This document shows positions 7,789-15,494 of a stretch of 64,000 bases of DNA, one piece after another (position 1 is the stretch's first letter; the number at the start of each line of letters is the position of its first letter). The DNA is from an uncultured Sutterella sp. (GTDB taxonomy: Bacteria > Pseudomonadota > Gammaproteobacteria > Burkholderiales > Burkholderiaceae_F), in the NCBI GenBank assembly GCA_958347955.1, contig CATVXH010000003.1, forward strand, positions 62,001 through 126,000, written 5' to 3'. A program made the translations under genes and the position numbers. The notes below the pieces were generated by a model that searched no databases, was not told the origin of the DNA, and saw nothing but the letters and a program-made list of their open reading frames with translations.

Positions 7789-9024
7789 ATGGGTTCGGAT
7801 GCTGCTCAAAGTGCCCTACGCGCTATATTTTCCCGCACATTTATCGCAATTTCTCTCATCAACATGTTCGGCATGATCGGCTACTACGCTATCTTTGTCG
7901 TCTGTACACGTTACTTGATGCAGGATTTCTCAGCCTCGGCCGCCACGGCCGGTCTTGCCACCGGCATTGTGGTGATCGGTTGCTTGGTCGGTCGTTTTTT
8001 TACGGGCAGCATTATTCGCGATGTCGGTTACCGTCGTGTTCTCGCCATTGGTGTTTTCTTCTTTTTCTTAATGAACATCGCTTACTTTTTAGCCACTGAG
8101 GTTTGGCAGATTTTCTCGGTGAGATTTGTTTCCGGTGTTGCCATGGGGGTAATCGGCACGGCAACCGGCACTTACGTGGCGACAATTGTTCCGAGGCAAT
8201 TTCATGGGCGGGGAATTTCATACTTTTCGATGAGCACGGCGTTGGCGCTTTGTTTCGGTCCCTTTATTGGCATCGCGCTTTTGGGATCTTTGGGATACGA
8301 AGGCATTTTTACAATAGCTTCGGCTTTGTCGGCGGTGAGTTTGCTGTTGATGTGGTTTGTGATTGATGTGACGCCGCCCAAGGATAAAGAGCGCCGTAAA
8401 AAAACAATTTCATTGGACGATTTCATCGACAGGCGTCTTGTTCCGTTCAGTATTTTCGTCGGGATTGTTTGCCTTACTTGGGGCAATGTTCAAGCGCTGT
8501 TGGCTGATTATGCAAAAACTTACGATGTGGTGGCCGCCGCTTCCAGTTTCTTTCTTTTGTATGCAGGCGCAAGTCTTCTGACACGCCCGATCACCGGCAA
8601 ATTCTATGATGCCCATGGCCCTGTCGTGTTGATATTGGCAACACTTGTTCTCATGATCGCGGGGCTTTTACTTTTGGCTTTCCACGCGGGGAGCTGGGCG
8701 GTGCTTTTGTCTGGAGCGATTATGGGACTGGGGTTCGGAAACTTTCAGTCTTTGTCTCAAGTTTCAGGTATTTCGCTGGTGCCGCGTGAACGTTTCGCGC
8801 AAGCAACGAGCACCATATTTATTTTCTTCGATTTAGGAGTTGGCTTGGCCCCTTATTTATCCGGATTTTTAGTTGAACCTGTCGGATACGCCGGAATTTT
8901 TGGCATTAACGCCGCAGTTGTTGCCTTGACGATTCCGCTTTATTGGATAGTTTGGAAAAAACGGCCTCAAAAACAAGGTGTTGGCTCAGAACAAGCCGTT
9001 GAGCTAAAAGAGGACGATAACTGA
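7789..9024 (+). CDS. Major facilitator superfamily transporter
   Basis: 411 residues from the ATG at 7789, twelve predicted hydrophobic segments. The motif between helices 2 and 3 reads GRFFTGSIIRDVGYRRV, the usual G-x-x-x-D-x-x-G-x-R type, and an analogous ARPITGKFYDAHGP-like copy lies near the second half (TRPITGKFYDAHGP). Residues 230-250 form the charged central loop. I chose 7789 because GGTGAG lies ten bases upstream and the earlier start adds an unlikely leader. Substrate unknown; the family resembles drug or sugar-efflux MFS proteins. It stands alone and ends at a hairpin shared with the converging peptidase gene. Confidence 0.85.
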   Translation: MGSDAAQSALRAIFSRTFIAISLINMFGMIGYYAIFVVCTRYLMQDFSASAATAGLATGIVVIGCLVGRFFTGSIIRDVGYRRVLAIGVFFFFLMNIAYFLATEVWQIFSVRFVSGVAMGVIGTATGTYVATIVPRQFHGRGISYFSMSTALALCFGPFIGIALLGSLGYEGIFTIASALSAVSLLLMWFVIDVTPPKDKERRKKTISLDDFIDRRLVPFSIFVGIVCLTWGNVQALLADYAKTYDVVAAASSFFLLYAGASLLTRPITGKFYDAHGPVVLILATLVLMIAGLLLLAFHAGSWAVLLSGAIMGLGFGNFQSLSQVSGISLVPRERFAQATSTIFIFFDLGVGLAPYLSGFLVEPVGYAGIFGINAAVVALTIPLYWIVWKKRPQKQGVGSEQAVELKEDDN

Positions 9025-9035
9025 CAAATATTAGA

Positions 9036-9065
9036 GAAGCCGACCATATCATTTAGGTCGGCTTC
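9036..9065. terminator. Bidirectional hairpin between MFS and P1 peptidase genes
   Basis: GAAGCCGACC (9036-9045) pairs perfectly with GGTCGGCTTC (9056-9065) around a ten-base loop. The flanks are only moderately T-rich on either strand; it lies between convergent stop codons. Confidence 0.6.
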
Positions 9066-9083
9066 AGCGTCAAAAAGGATTTT

Positions 9084-10175
9084 TCAGTTTAACTTCAGGT
9101 GTTTTTCCAACATCGGCATTACTTCATCCAAAGGTAGAGCTTTAACTATTTTCCCGTCATGCGTCGGCGTGTCGTGAGCGGCGAATAAAGAATTGATAAT
9201 GGCTTCCTCGGTTGCTTCAATCGCGGCCATGAACAGAGGCGTCATATCATCATTTCTTAAGACTGAGGTGCAGTGCAAAGAAAAATCAGGCGCTCGGTGC
9301 CGGACTCGTATTGTTTCATTGGTGGAAAAGGCGATTACAAAGTCACCTGAACCGTTGGACGCAACGCCTCCCGTTTTGGCCATTCCCATAAAGGCTCGCT
9401 TGGCAAGCCGTTCAAGGTTTCGGGAATCAAGCGGCGCGTCAGTGGCGACAACCATCATAATGGAACCGTCAGCGCTTTCGATCTCTTTTTGGTAGGGGAA
9501 TCCTCCCAGGGCTTTGCCGACTTCAACGCCGTTGATATTGAGCAGTCCGCCAAAATTGCTTTGAACAATTACGCCCACCGTGTAGCCTCCCATATTTTTA
9601 GGCAGCTTTCTGGAGGCGGTGCCGATGCCGGCTTTGAAATTAAAAGCTTTTGTACCTGTGCCTGCCCCAACGCAACCTTCCTCAACAGGACCATCTTTGG
9701 CCTCAACAATGGCTTTGAGCACATCCTCGCGTTTAACGAATCGGGCGCGGATATCATTGACGGCGCCGTCATTGGTTTCGCCGACAACACAGTTGACCGA
9801 TTCAACCTCTCGGTTGTCTTTAAAACTAAAAACGTAATCAATAATGCCGTCGATAGCGGCCGCCAAATTTAAAGTGTTTGTTAAAACAATCGGTGTTTCG
9901 ATATTGCCGAGTTCCTTGACTTGCGGGTAACCGGTCATTTTTCCGAATGCGTTGCCAAGAAAGATACCGGCGGGCACCTTGTTTTGGAAGATGTTGTCGG
10001 TGTGAGGCAGGATCGCGGTGACACCTGTTCGCATTCCTTTGCTGTCGTCGATCAATGTCACTTGTCCTACTTTAACGCCCTTGACATCAGTGATGGCATT
10101 GTTTTTACCGGTTTGAAAAATTCCGAAAGAGATGCCCAATTCGCGCGGGCGTTTACCTTGATAATTTACACTCAT
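9084..10175 (-). CDS. P1 family (DmpA-type) aminopeptidase
   Basis: 363 residues, normal for peptidase family S58/P1. These Ntn-fold enzymes self-cleave in front of the nucleophilic serine. Here the cleavage site motif SNGSGDF is at 273-279, giving expected cleavage between G275 and S276; the preceding AFMGMAKTGG helix and the N-terminal ITDVKGVKVGQVTL segment are typical. DmpA relatives remove N-terminal D- or L-amino acids from amides, or beta-amino acids from peptides. No signal peptide, so cytoplasmic. Nearby genes do not fix the substrate. Confidence 0.9.
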   Translation of the reverse strand: MSVNYQGKRPRELGISFGIFQTGKNNAITDVKGVKVGQVTLIDDSKGMRTGVTAILPHTDNIFQNKVPAGIFLGNAFGKMTGYPQVKELGNIETPIVLTNTLNLAAAIDGIIDYVFSFKDNREVESVNCVVGETNDGAVNDIRARFVKREDVLKAIVEAKDGPVEEGCVGAGTGTKAFNFKAGIGTASRKLPKNMGGYTVGVIVQSNFGGLLNINGVEVGKALGGFPYQKEIESADGSIMMVVATDAPLDSRNLERLAKRAFMGMAKTGGVASNGSGDFVIAFSTNETIRVRHRAPDFSLHCTSVLRNDDMTPLFMAAIEATEEAIINSLFAAHDTPTHDGKIVKALPLDEVMPMLEKHLKLN

Positions 10176-10274
10176 GAAATTTTTCCTTTCTTTGTAATGC
10201 GTTCGCTAAGTTAGCATTTTGCCACCAATTTTCTCCAGATCCTTCACTTTCGGTGCCCACTTTATTGCTTGCAC

Positions 10275-10311
10275 GGAATAAAAAGCCGATCCCTTTTTTT
10301 AAGGAATCGGC
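10275..10311 (-). terminator. Terminator of the Dcu-type carrier gene
   Basis: On the minus strand GCCGATTCC pairs with GGGATCGGC (10311-10285, one G-U pair) and is followed by TTTTTATTCC. It lies 24 bases past the stop codon of the leftward carrier gene. Confidence 0.8.
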
Positions 10312-10334
10312 AAAAGAAGCAAGAGGAGCTTACT

Positions 10335-11651
10335 TTAGAAAACGAAGTTAATCATCACAAAGCCGATGGCAATTGAAGAAATCGTCATCACCAGTCCCGG
10401 TCGTTGGGCGCTGTGGTCGAAAATCCATTTTCCTAGCGTGGTTGTACCGGTGACGTCAATAGCGACGGCAGTCATCAGACTCGGTTGCGCGGGCAAAATC
10501 CAACCGGTGCAAACGCCCGGAGCCATGGCGACCAGGTAGGGCGCCGGAATGCCCAAGGCAACGCCGATCGGCATCAAGGCAACCGTCGCGGCTCCTTGAC
10601 TCATCAGGATCGCTCCCATAATCATCAGACCAACTGCGAAGAGCCAGGGATATTGTTGAACGATGTCACCAAAGAGCGTGATCAACTCTGCTTTGTGAGC
10701 GGTAAAGAAGGAGTCGGTTAGGAACGCTATGCCGAAACACATCATGACGGCATACACGCCACCTTGGAATACAACTGTCTGAGCGATTTTCTTGGGGTTG
10801 ATGCCGCATGTATAGATCATGATGGCGCCTGCGGTCAGACAGATGATTTCAATAGCGTAGGCAATGGACAAGGAGGATGTTTTGCCATTGACGGTATAGG
10901 TGGGCATTAATTCGTTAAAACTGCCGAAAATCAAAATCATCAAAATGGAGATGACAAAAATGAAAACCGAGAGCTTGGCTTTTGGAGTCGGAACATAATC
11001 GGCTTTCTTTTCGGTCAAACCGGCGATTTCTCCTTCACGCACGCGACGTTGGAATTCCGGGTCGTCGGCTAATTCAGCTCCGCGCTTATAAACACTTAAT
11101 GAACCGATGATCACAGCGAGCAAGATGGAAGGAATCAAGACCATCATCATCTGACCAAAATTGACACCGTGATTGGCGAGCACACCGATGAGAGCGGCTG
11201 TGGAAGCGGAAAGCGGGGAGGCAGAAATCCCGTGAGCGGCTGCGACGCAAGACGCTGACAGAGGTCTTTCCGGACGAACGCCGGCATTACGCGCCACTTC
11301 GGAAATCACAGGTAACAAAGCCATGCAAACTTGAGCGGTTCCCGTGCAGACAACGAATGCGAAAACAATGATCGGAGCGATGAGCGTTACGCGATTGGGA
11401 TTGCGGCGCAAAATTTTGCCGGCAATGTCAATCAGGTAGTCAAGACCGCCGGCACATTGCAAACAGCCGCCCAAACTGGTAACAGCAAAAATAATCATCA
11501 TCACGGTGTATGGCGGTGATGATGGCTTCACTCCGCAGAAAAAGGCCAAAATGGCCAAGCCGGCAAAACCTGTCAAGGGTAATGCCATGCCGCCTTTTCT
11601 GACACCGATCACAATGGCGGCCAATACGATGATTGCATCTAGTAATAACAT
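10335..11651 (-). CDS. dcuA: Anaerobic C4-dicarboxylate transporter, DcuA/DcuB type
   Basis: 438 residues, length of DcuA/DcuB (about 433-446). The family pattern is clear: GGLDYLIDIAGKILRRNPN near residues 68-86, LLPVISEVARNAGVRPERPLS, then SPLSAS, a charged cytoplasmic loop DDPEFQRRVREGE, and the C-terminal GTTTLGKWIFDHS. Dcu carriers exchange fumarate, malate or aspartate for succinate across the inner membrane in anaerobic fumarate respiration. Which subtype it is cannot be told here. It is divergent from an EamA gene and has its own terminator. Confidence 0.88.
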   Translation of the reverse strand: MLLLDAIIVLAAIVIGVRKGGMALPLTGFAGLAILAFFCGVKPSSPPYTVMMIIFAVTSLGGCLQCAGGLDYLIDIAGKILRRNPNRVTLIAPIIVFAFVVCTGTAQVCMALLPVISEVARNAGVRPERPLSASCVAAAHGISASPLSASTAALIGVLANHGVNFGQMMMVLIPSILLAVIIGSLSVYKRGAELADDPEFQRRVREGEIAGLTEKKADYVPTPKAKLSVFIFVISILMILIFGSFNELMPTYTVNGKTSSLSIAYAIEIICLTAGAIMIYTCGINPKKIAQTVVFQGGVYAVMMCFGIAFLTDSFFTAHKAELITLFGDIVQQYPWLFAVGLMIMGAILMSQGAATVALMPIGVALGIPAPYLVAMAPGVCTGWILPAQPSLMTAVAIDVTGTTTLGKWIFDHSAQRPGLVMTISSIAIGFVMINFVF

Positions 11652-11821
11652 CAGAAAACTCCTATCAAGATTTCCATGCGGTCAGTATCGAAGGTTTTGT
11701 TATCCTCGCCAAATGAAGAAAAAGTCGCCGTATAGAAAGTATTTGAAATTTGAATATTGCCCTTGGCTGACAGAGACTCGACCGTACACTGCAAACAGAT
11801 GTTTTACTGATAGGCAGAGAA

Positions 11822-12712
11822 ATGAAAAAGTCACTTCAGTCCTCATTGGTAGGTCCTTTGTGTGTGCTCTTTGGCTATTTAACCTTTTCCACAAACGGCA
11901 TGTGGCTTTTGCTGTCTCCCGAAGGGGCGACGCCATACACTGTTTCGGCTTTCCGTATGACAATCGGCGCGTCGGTATTGTTTTTGTTGCTTAAATGGCA
12001 GGGAAAACGGATCTGTTTAAAAGATTGGAATTTGAAATATTTGCTTATTTACGGTGTAGGGACTTGGGCTTATCAACTGACTTTCTATAACGCCGTTTTA
12101 GCGGTAGGAATCGCTGTTGGCACAGTGGTCAGTGTAGGCACCACACCAATTTTTGCCGCTGTTCTTGAATGGGTTATTCGCAAAAAAACGCCTCAAAAAA
12201 TGTGGTACGTCGCAACACTATTGGCAATTGCTGGAGTTGTCCTTTTAAACCGAGTCGAATCACACTTCGAATGGATCGATTTGTCGATTCCGCTTTTGGC
12301 CGGATTTTTTTCTGGAGCAACCTTACTGGCGGGGCCGGAGCTAACGAGAGGACACGATCCGCAGATCGGCGGTACGCTTTCTGCAATGTTAATAGCATTT
12401 TTGATGCTTCCTTTTTTTATTTTCTTTCCTACCGATTGGGTGTTGAGTCTTCGCGGAGCAATCTGCGTTTTGATGTTAGGTATCGTTAATACTGCCATCG
12501 GTTACTTATTGGTGTTTCGCGGTTTTAAAACCACCCAGGCAACCGTGGCGGCGTCGCTTACATTGGCTGAGCCAATGGGGGCGACGCTCATCGGTATGAT
12601 CTTTTTAGGGGAAGATTCAACCTTATTTTCAATAGCGGGCATTGTTTGTATTCTTGTATCCGTCATTGTTTTGGTGATGGCGGAAGCTCACTCTCAAAAA
12701 TCACTCGCCTAA
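11822..12712 (+). CDS. EamA/DMT family transporter
   Basis: 296 residues, ten hydrophobic segments in two EamA repeats (about 10-140 and 155-290). The second repeat ends with TQATVAASLTLAEPMGATLIGM, typical of DMT exporters. These proteins usually export amino acids or related metabolites. Its 3' end overlaps the converging LysR gene by four bases (12709-12712), so the two transcripts must run into each other; no terminator is visible between them. Substrate unknown. Confidence 0.85.
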   Translation: MKKSLQSSLVGPLCVLFGYLTFSTNGMWLLLSPEGATPYTVSAFRMTIGASVLFLLLKWQGKRICLKDWNLKYLLIYGVGTWAYQLTFYNAVLAVGIAVGTVVSVGTTPIFAAVLEWVIRKKTPQKMWYVATLLAIAGVVLLNRVESHFEWIDLSIPLLAGFFSGATLLAGPELTRGHDPQIGGTLSAMLIAFLMLPFFIFFPTDWVLSLRGAICVLMLGIVNTAIGYLLVFRGFKTTQATVAASLTLAEPMGATLIGMIFLGEDSTLFSIAGIVCILVSVIVLVMAEAHSQKSLA

Positions 12713-13731
12713 GGGAAGACTCTTTCTCGTTCCTCGGAGTCACTGCCGGCAATGAAAAACTGTTCTCTTGCCCAAGGAGCAAGATGAATGAGGCTTTTTT
12801 GAACAAGCTCTCGGATTGATTGGGCGGCAACGTCTGTGATTCTATCCGCAAGCTCCGCTATGAGTGTTTCTTTTCTGGAAAGAACATAAATATCTCTGAG
12901 CACGGAAGGCTGCGGCATCGGTAAAACTTTGACTTTGTCCCATAGATGCGGAAAAAGTCCCAGCATGCTGGGATCGCAAATGCTCCACCCGAGACCTTCG
13001 GCCACGCAGGAAAACAGAGGCAATGGTTGTTCGACAATAATCTTTTCGACAAAATCCAATTCCAACTGATTGAAATACTGGTTTTCAAAATCGGCGTTTG
13101 AGGTGCCTTTCATATTGCAGATTCGGGGAAGACCGCAAAAACGCATATGCTGCCATGTAAGATTCGGGGGCAGATTCAGACTTTTAGGAACGACCAAAAC
13201 AGAAGGTTCGCTGTAAAGAAAACGACGGTGAAGGTTTTTTTCTTCGAAATAAGGTCGTGAACTGATGAAGATGTCGATTTCATCATTGTCAAACTTCTTC
13301 TTAAGTGTTTCACTGGCGCCGTGATAAACAACGATTTGAGACACTTCTGTAAAGAGCACCTTAAGGATGGGGGCGTTGGTGTGAGCCGCCAATGAGCCGA
13401 CGCAGCCAAACCGAAGCGCGATTCTTTGATTGGAATTTTTCGCCAATGACAGCAAAGAATCCTTGAAGTTGTAGAGTTCCTGTTCAAGCAGTTGGTAAAA
13501 AGCTCTTCCTTCTCTGGTAAATCGGATGGGCCTGATTTCTCGATCAACCAGTGATGTGCCTAAGGCGTTTTCTAAAGAGGAAATATTTCGAGAAATGGTC
13601 GGTTGGCTGATATTCAATATTTGCGCAGTCTTTGAAAAATTTTTGGTTTTATAGAGTAAATAAAAAATCTTAATCGCAGGCTGAAGCACAACGTCAAAAA
13701 GGATGTTATCTTGAGTTCGCTTGGTCGTCAC
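12709..13731 (-). CDS. LysR-family transcriptional regulator
   Basis: 340 residues from the GTG at 13731, which has GGAG eight bases upstream. An upstream in-frame TTG (13818) would add 29 residues with no family resemblance and no clear ribosome binding site. The helix-turn-helix is FSKTAQILNISQPTISRNIS followed by LENALGTSLVDRE; a type 2 periplasmic-binding effector domain follows. It is divergent from the argininosuccinate-lyase-like gene, the most likely target. The sequence resembles regulators of aromatic or organic acid genes only loosely, so the effector is open. Confidence 0.85.
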   Translation of the reverse strand: MTTKRTQDNILFDVVLQPAIKIFYLLYKTKNFSKTAQILNISQPTISRNISSLENALGTSLVDREIRPIRFTREGRAFYQLLEQELYNFKDSLLSLAKNSNQRIALRFGCVGSLAAHTNAPILKVLFTEVSQIVVYHGASETLKKKFDNDEIDIFISSRPYFEEKNLHRRFLYSEPSVLVVPKSLNLPPNLTWQHMRFCGLPRICNMKGTSNADFENQYFNQLELDFVEKIIVEQPLPLFSCVAEGLGWSICDPSMLGLFPHLWDKVKVLPMPQPSVLRDIYVLSRKETLIAELADRITDVAAQSIRELVQKSLIHLAPWAREQFFIAGSDSEERERVFP

Positions 13732-13897
13732 GGCTGAGCTCCGACAGATATTCACAGTTTGTATTGTAAAAAGCGGACAGGCTTTGCTTTTGCACGATAC
13801 CGTACGAATTTTATTCAAATCAACGATATTCTTTTTTCAAATACTATCTATACGTCTGCTTTTGTCTCGGTTGTCATACACGCCGCAACTCGACGAT

Positions 13898-13914
13898 GAT
13901 TGAACCATTCAATC
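13898..13914. promoter_or_regulatory. Perfect palindrome upstream of the lyase-like gene
   Basis: GATTGAA (13898-13904), CCA, TTCAATC (13908-13914) is a perfect inverted repeat, immediately followed by GTTTTTGTTTTG and then the GAGGAG ribosome binding site of the gene at 13937. It may be an operator or a weak attenuator hairpin. Confidence 0.4.
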
Positions 13915-13936
13915 GTTTTTGTTTTGAGGAGTATGT

Positions 13937-15382
13937 ATGACAGATTTGTTGGAGACGTTTCGTCGAGTGAAAGTCAATAGCGTGATGCTTGATTACCGTT
14001 ATCGCCGTGATGCCTTATACCACCTGAATTTAGCTTACGCCGCCATGCTGTTGAAGCAAGGATTTCTGACTCGGGTCGAACATGACACGATCGTCGATGG
14101 GCTTAAGAAAGTGCAGGCGCGGATCTCCGAGGAAGATATCAGAAAGTGCGATGGTGACATATATTTTTTGTATGAAAGTGAGTTGTTTAAAACCATCGAT
14201 AAGAATGTCGCTGCCAAATTGCATATTGGCCGCAGTCGCAACGATATGTACTTTACGATGTACCGCATGTCGTTAAGAGACGCGATTTGGCAAGTGATAG
14301 ACGAGATTATCGAAACCCAAAAACTTCTTGAACAACAGGTCAAACTTCATGCTGAAACCGTGATCCCTTATTACACCTACGGACAGCCTGCCCAACCGGG
14401 GACCTGGGGTCATTATCTGCTGAGCGTGCATGAAATGTTTGCGGCGGATTTAGAGCGGTTGCAACATGCCTATAAGACTGTCAATAAAAGTGCGATGGGA
14501 TCCGCCGCCGGTATTGGCACAGCCTTCAAACTCGACAAGAAAACAGTGGCTGACTTATTGGGTTTTGATGATGTGATTGAAAATACGGTGATTGGAAATT
14601 CAGCGGTTGATTATTTCTTAGAGACAATCTCGGACTTGGGCATTCTCAACACAACGTTAAGTCGTGTAAGCAGCGACATGATCTTTTTTGCCAGCGCTGA
14701 ATGTAAGATTTTGGACTGCGACCGGAGAATATGCGGTGTAAGCAGCATCATGCCGCAGAAGAAAAATGCCGCGGCGGTGGAGCTTTTGCGCTCGCAAACC
14801 GAGCATTTCAACGGCTATATGGTCAACGCCTTTTCGTCGGCGTCTTCAACAACGTTATTCCCGGTTCATGAAACTTACTTTTTCTTTGAACGCTTCTGGG
14901 ATAACGTGCATATCTTGATTGACAATGTCAGACTCTTAAGACTGATCCTGGAATTATCTACGGTTAATAAAGAAAGAGGTTATCGTCTGGCTCTTGATGG
15001 GTTTACCGCCGCAACCGGCATGGCGGAGGAATTGACTGTTGAGACAGGTGAGCCATTTACGCTGACGCATCATGTTGTCGGCGGAATGATTCGGACATTG
15101 ATGGATCAGCATCGATTAAGCATCGAGAATATGACACCGGAAATGCTCAAAGATCAGTCGCAAAAGGTTTTGGGAAAGACGATTGAGCGGACACAACAAC
15201 AAATCGGCACAATGCTTGATCCGTTGGCAAGCTTAAATGCTAAGGTTACAGGAGGAACGCCCAAGCCCGCTGACACTTTGAATATGTTGAATGAAGCTAT
15301 CCGCATCAGGGCACGTAATGAAGAGTGGTTAAAGGCCAGCAAGAGCAAAGTTGGACATGCCTACTCTCATTTAGAGCGCTAA
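13937..15382 (+). CDS. Argininosuccinate lyase-like protein of the fumarase/aspartase superfamily, atypical active site
   Basis: 481 residues, close to ArgH length. Superfamily signatures are present: HIGRSRND (96-103), GSAAGIGTAF (189-197) and the flexible loop SSIMPQKKN (269-277) with the catalytic serine. However the canonical T-H-L-Q-R-A-Q-P segment reads TYGQPAQP (147-154), so the catalytic histidine is Tyr148 and the substrate-binding arginine is missing. The usual N-terminal WGGRF is absent too. It is not linked to arginine genes but is divergent from a LysR regulator. I infer a paralogue with another C-N lyase substrate. A generic argH label would be misleading. Confidence 0.8.
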   Translation: MTDLLETFRRVKVNSVMLDYRYRRDALYHLNLAYAAMLLKQGFLTRVEHDTIVDGLKKVQARISEEDIRKCDGDIYFLYESELFKTIDKNVAAKLHIGRSRNDMYFTMYRMSLRDAIWQVIDEIIETQKLLEQQVKLHAETVIPYYTYGQPAQPGTWGHYLLSVHEMFAADLERLQHAYKTVNKSAMGSAAGIGTAFKLDKKTVADLLGFDDVIENTVIGNSAVDYFLETISDLGILNTTLSRVSSDMIFFASAECKILDCDRRICGVSSIMPQKKNAAAVELLRSQTEHFNGYMVNAFSSASSTTLFPVHETYFFFERFWDNVHILIDNVRLLRLILELSTVNKERGYRLALDGFTAATGMAEELTVETGEPFTLTHHVVGGMIRTLMDQHRLSIENMTPEMLKDQSQKVLGKTIERTQQQIGTMLDPLASLNAKVTGGTPKPADTLNMLNEAIRIRARNEEWLKASKSKVGHAYSHLER

Positions 15383-15446
15383 AGTTTGACTTAATAAACG
15401 CTCTCAATGTGAAAAAAGAGAAGCGACAGTTATTCATATTTGCATA

Positions 15447-15477
15447 CAAAAAAGCCCGCCGATTAGAGTCGGCGGGC
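15447..15477 (-). terminator. Terminator of valS
   Basis: GCCCGCCGA (15454-15462) pairs with TCGGCGGGC (15469-15477). On the minus strand TTTTTTG follows the stem. It lies 17 bases after the valS stop. Confidence 0.9.
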
Positions 15478-15494
15478 GTTCAATGTTATCTCAA

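Noticed and set aside
13937..15382. Simple annotation as argininosuccinate lyase argH.
   Set aside because: The catalytic His motif and the N-terminal WGGRF are missing and no arginine gene is nearby.
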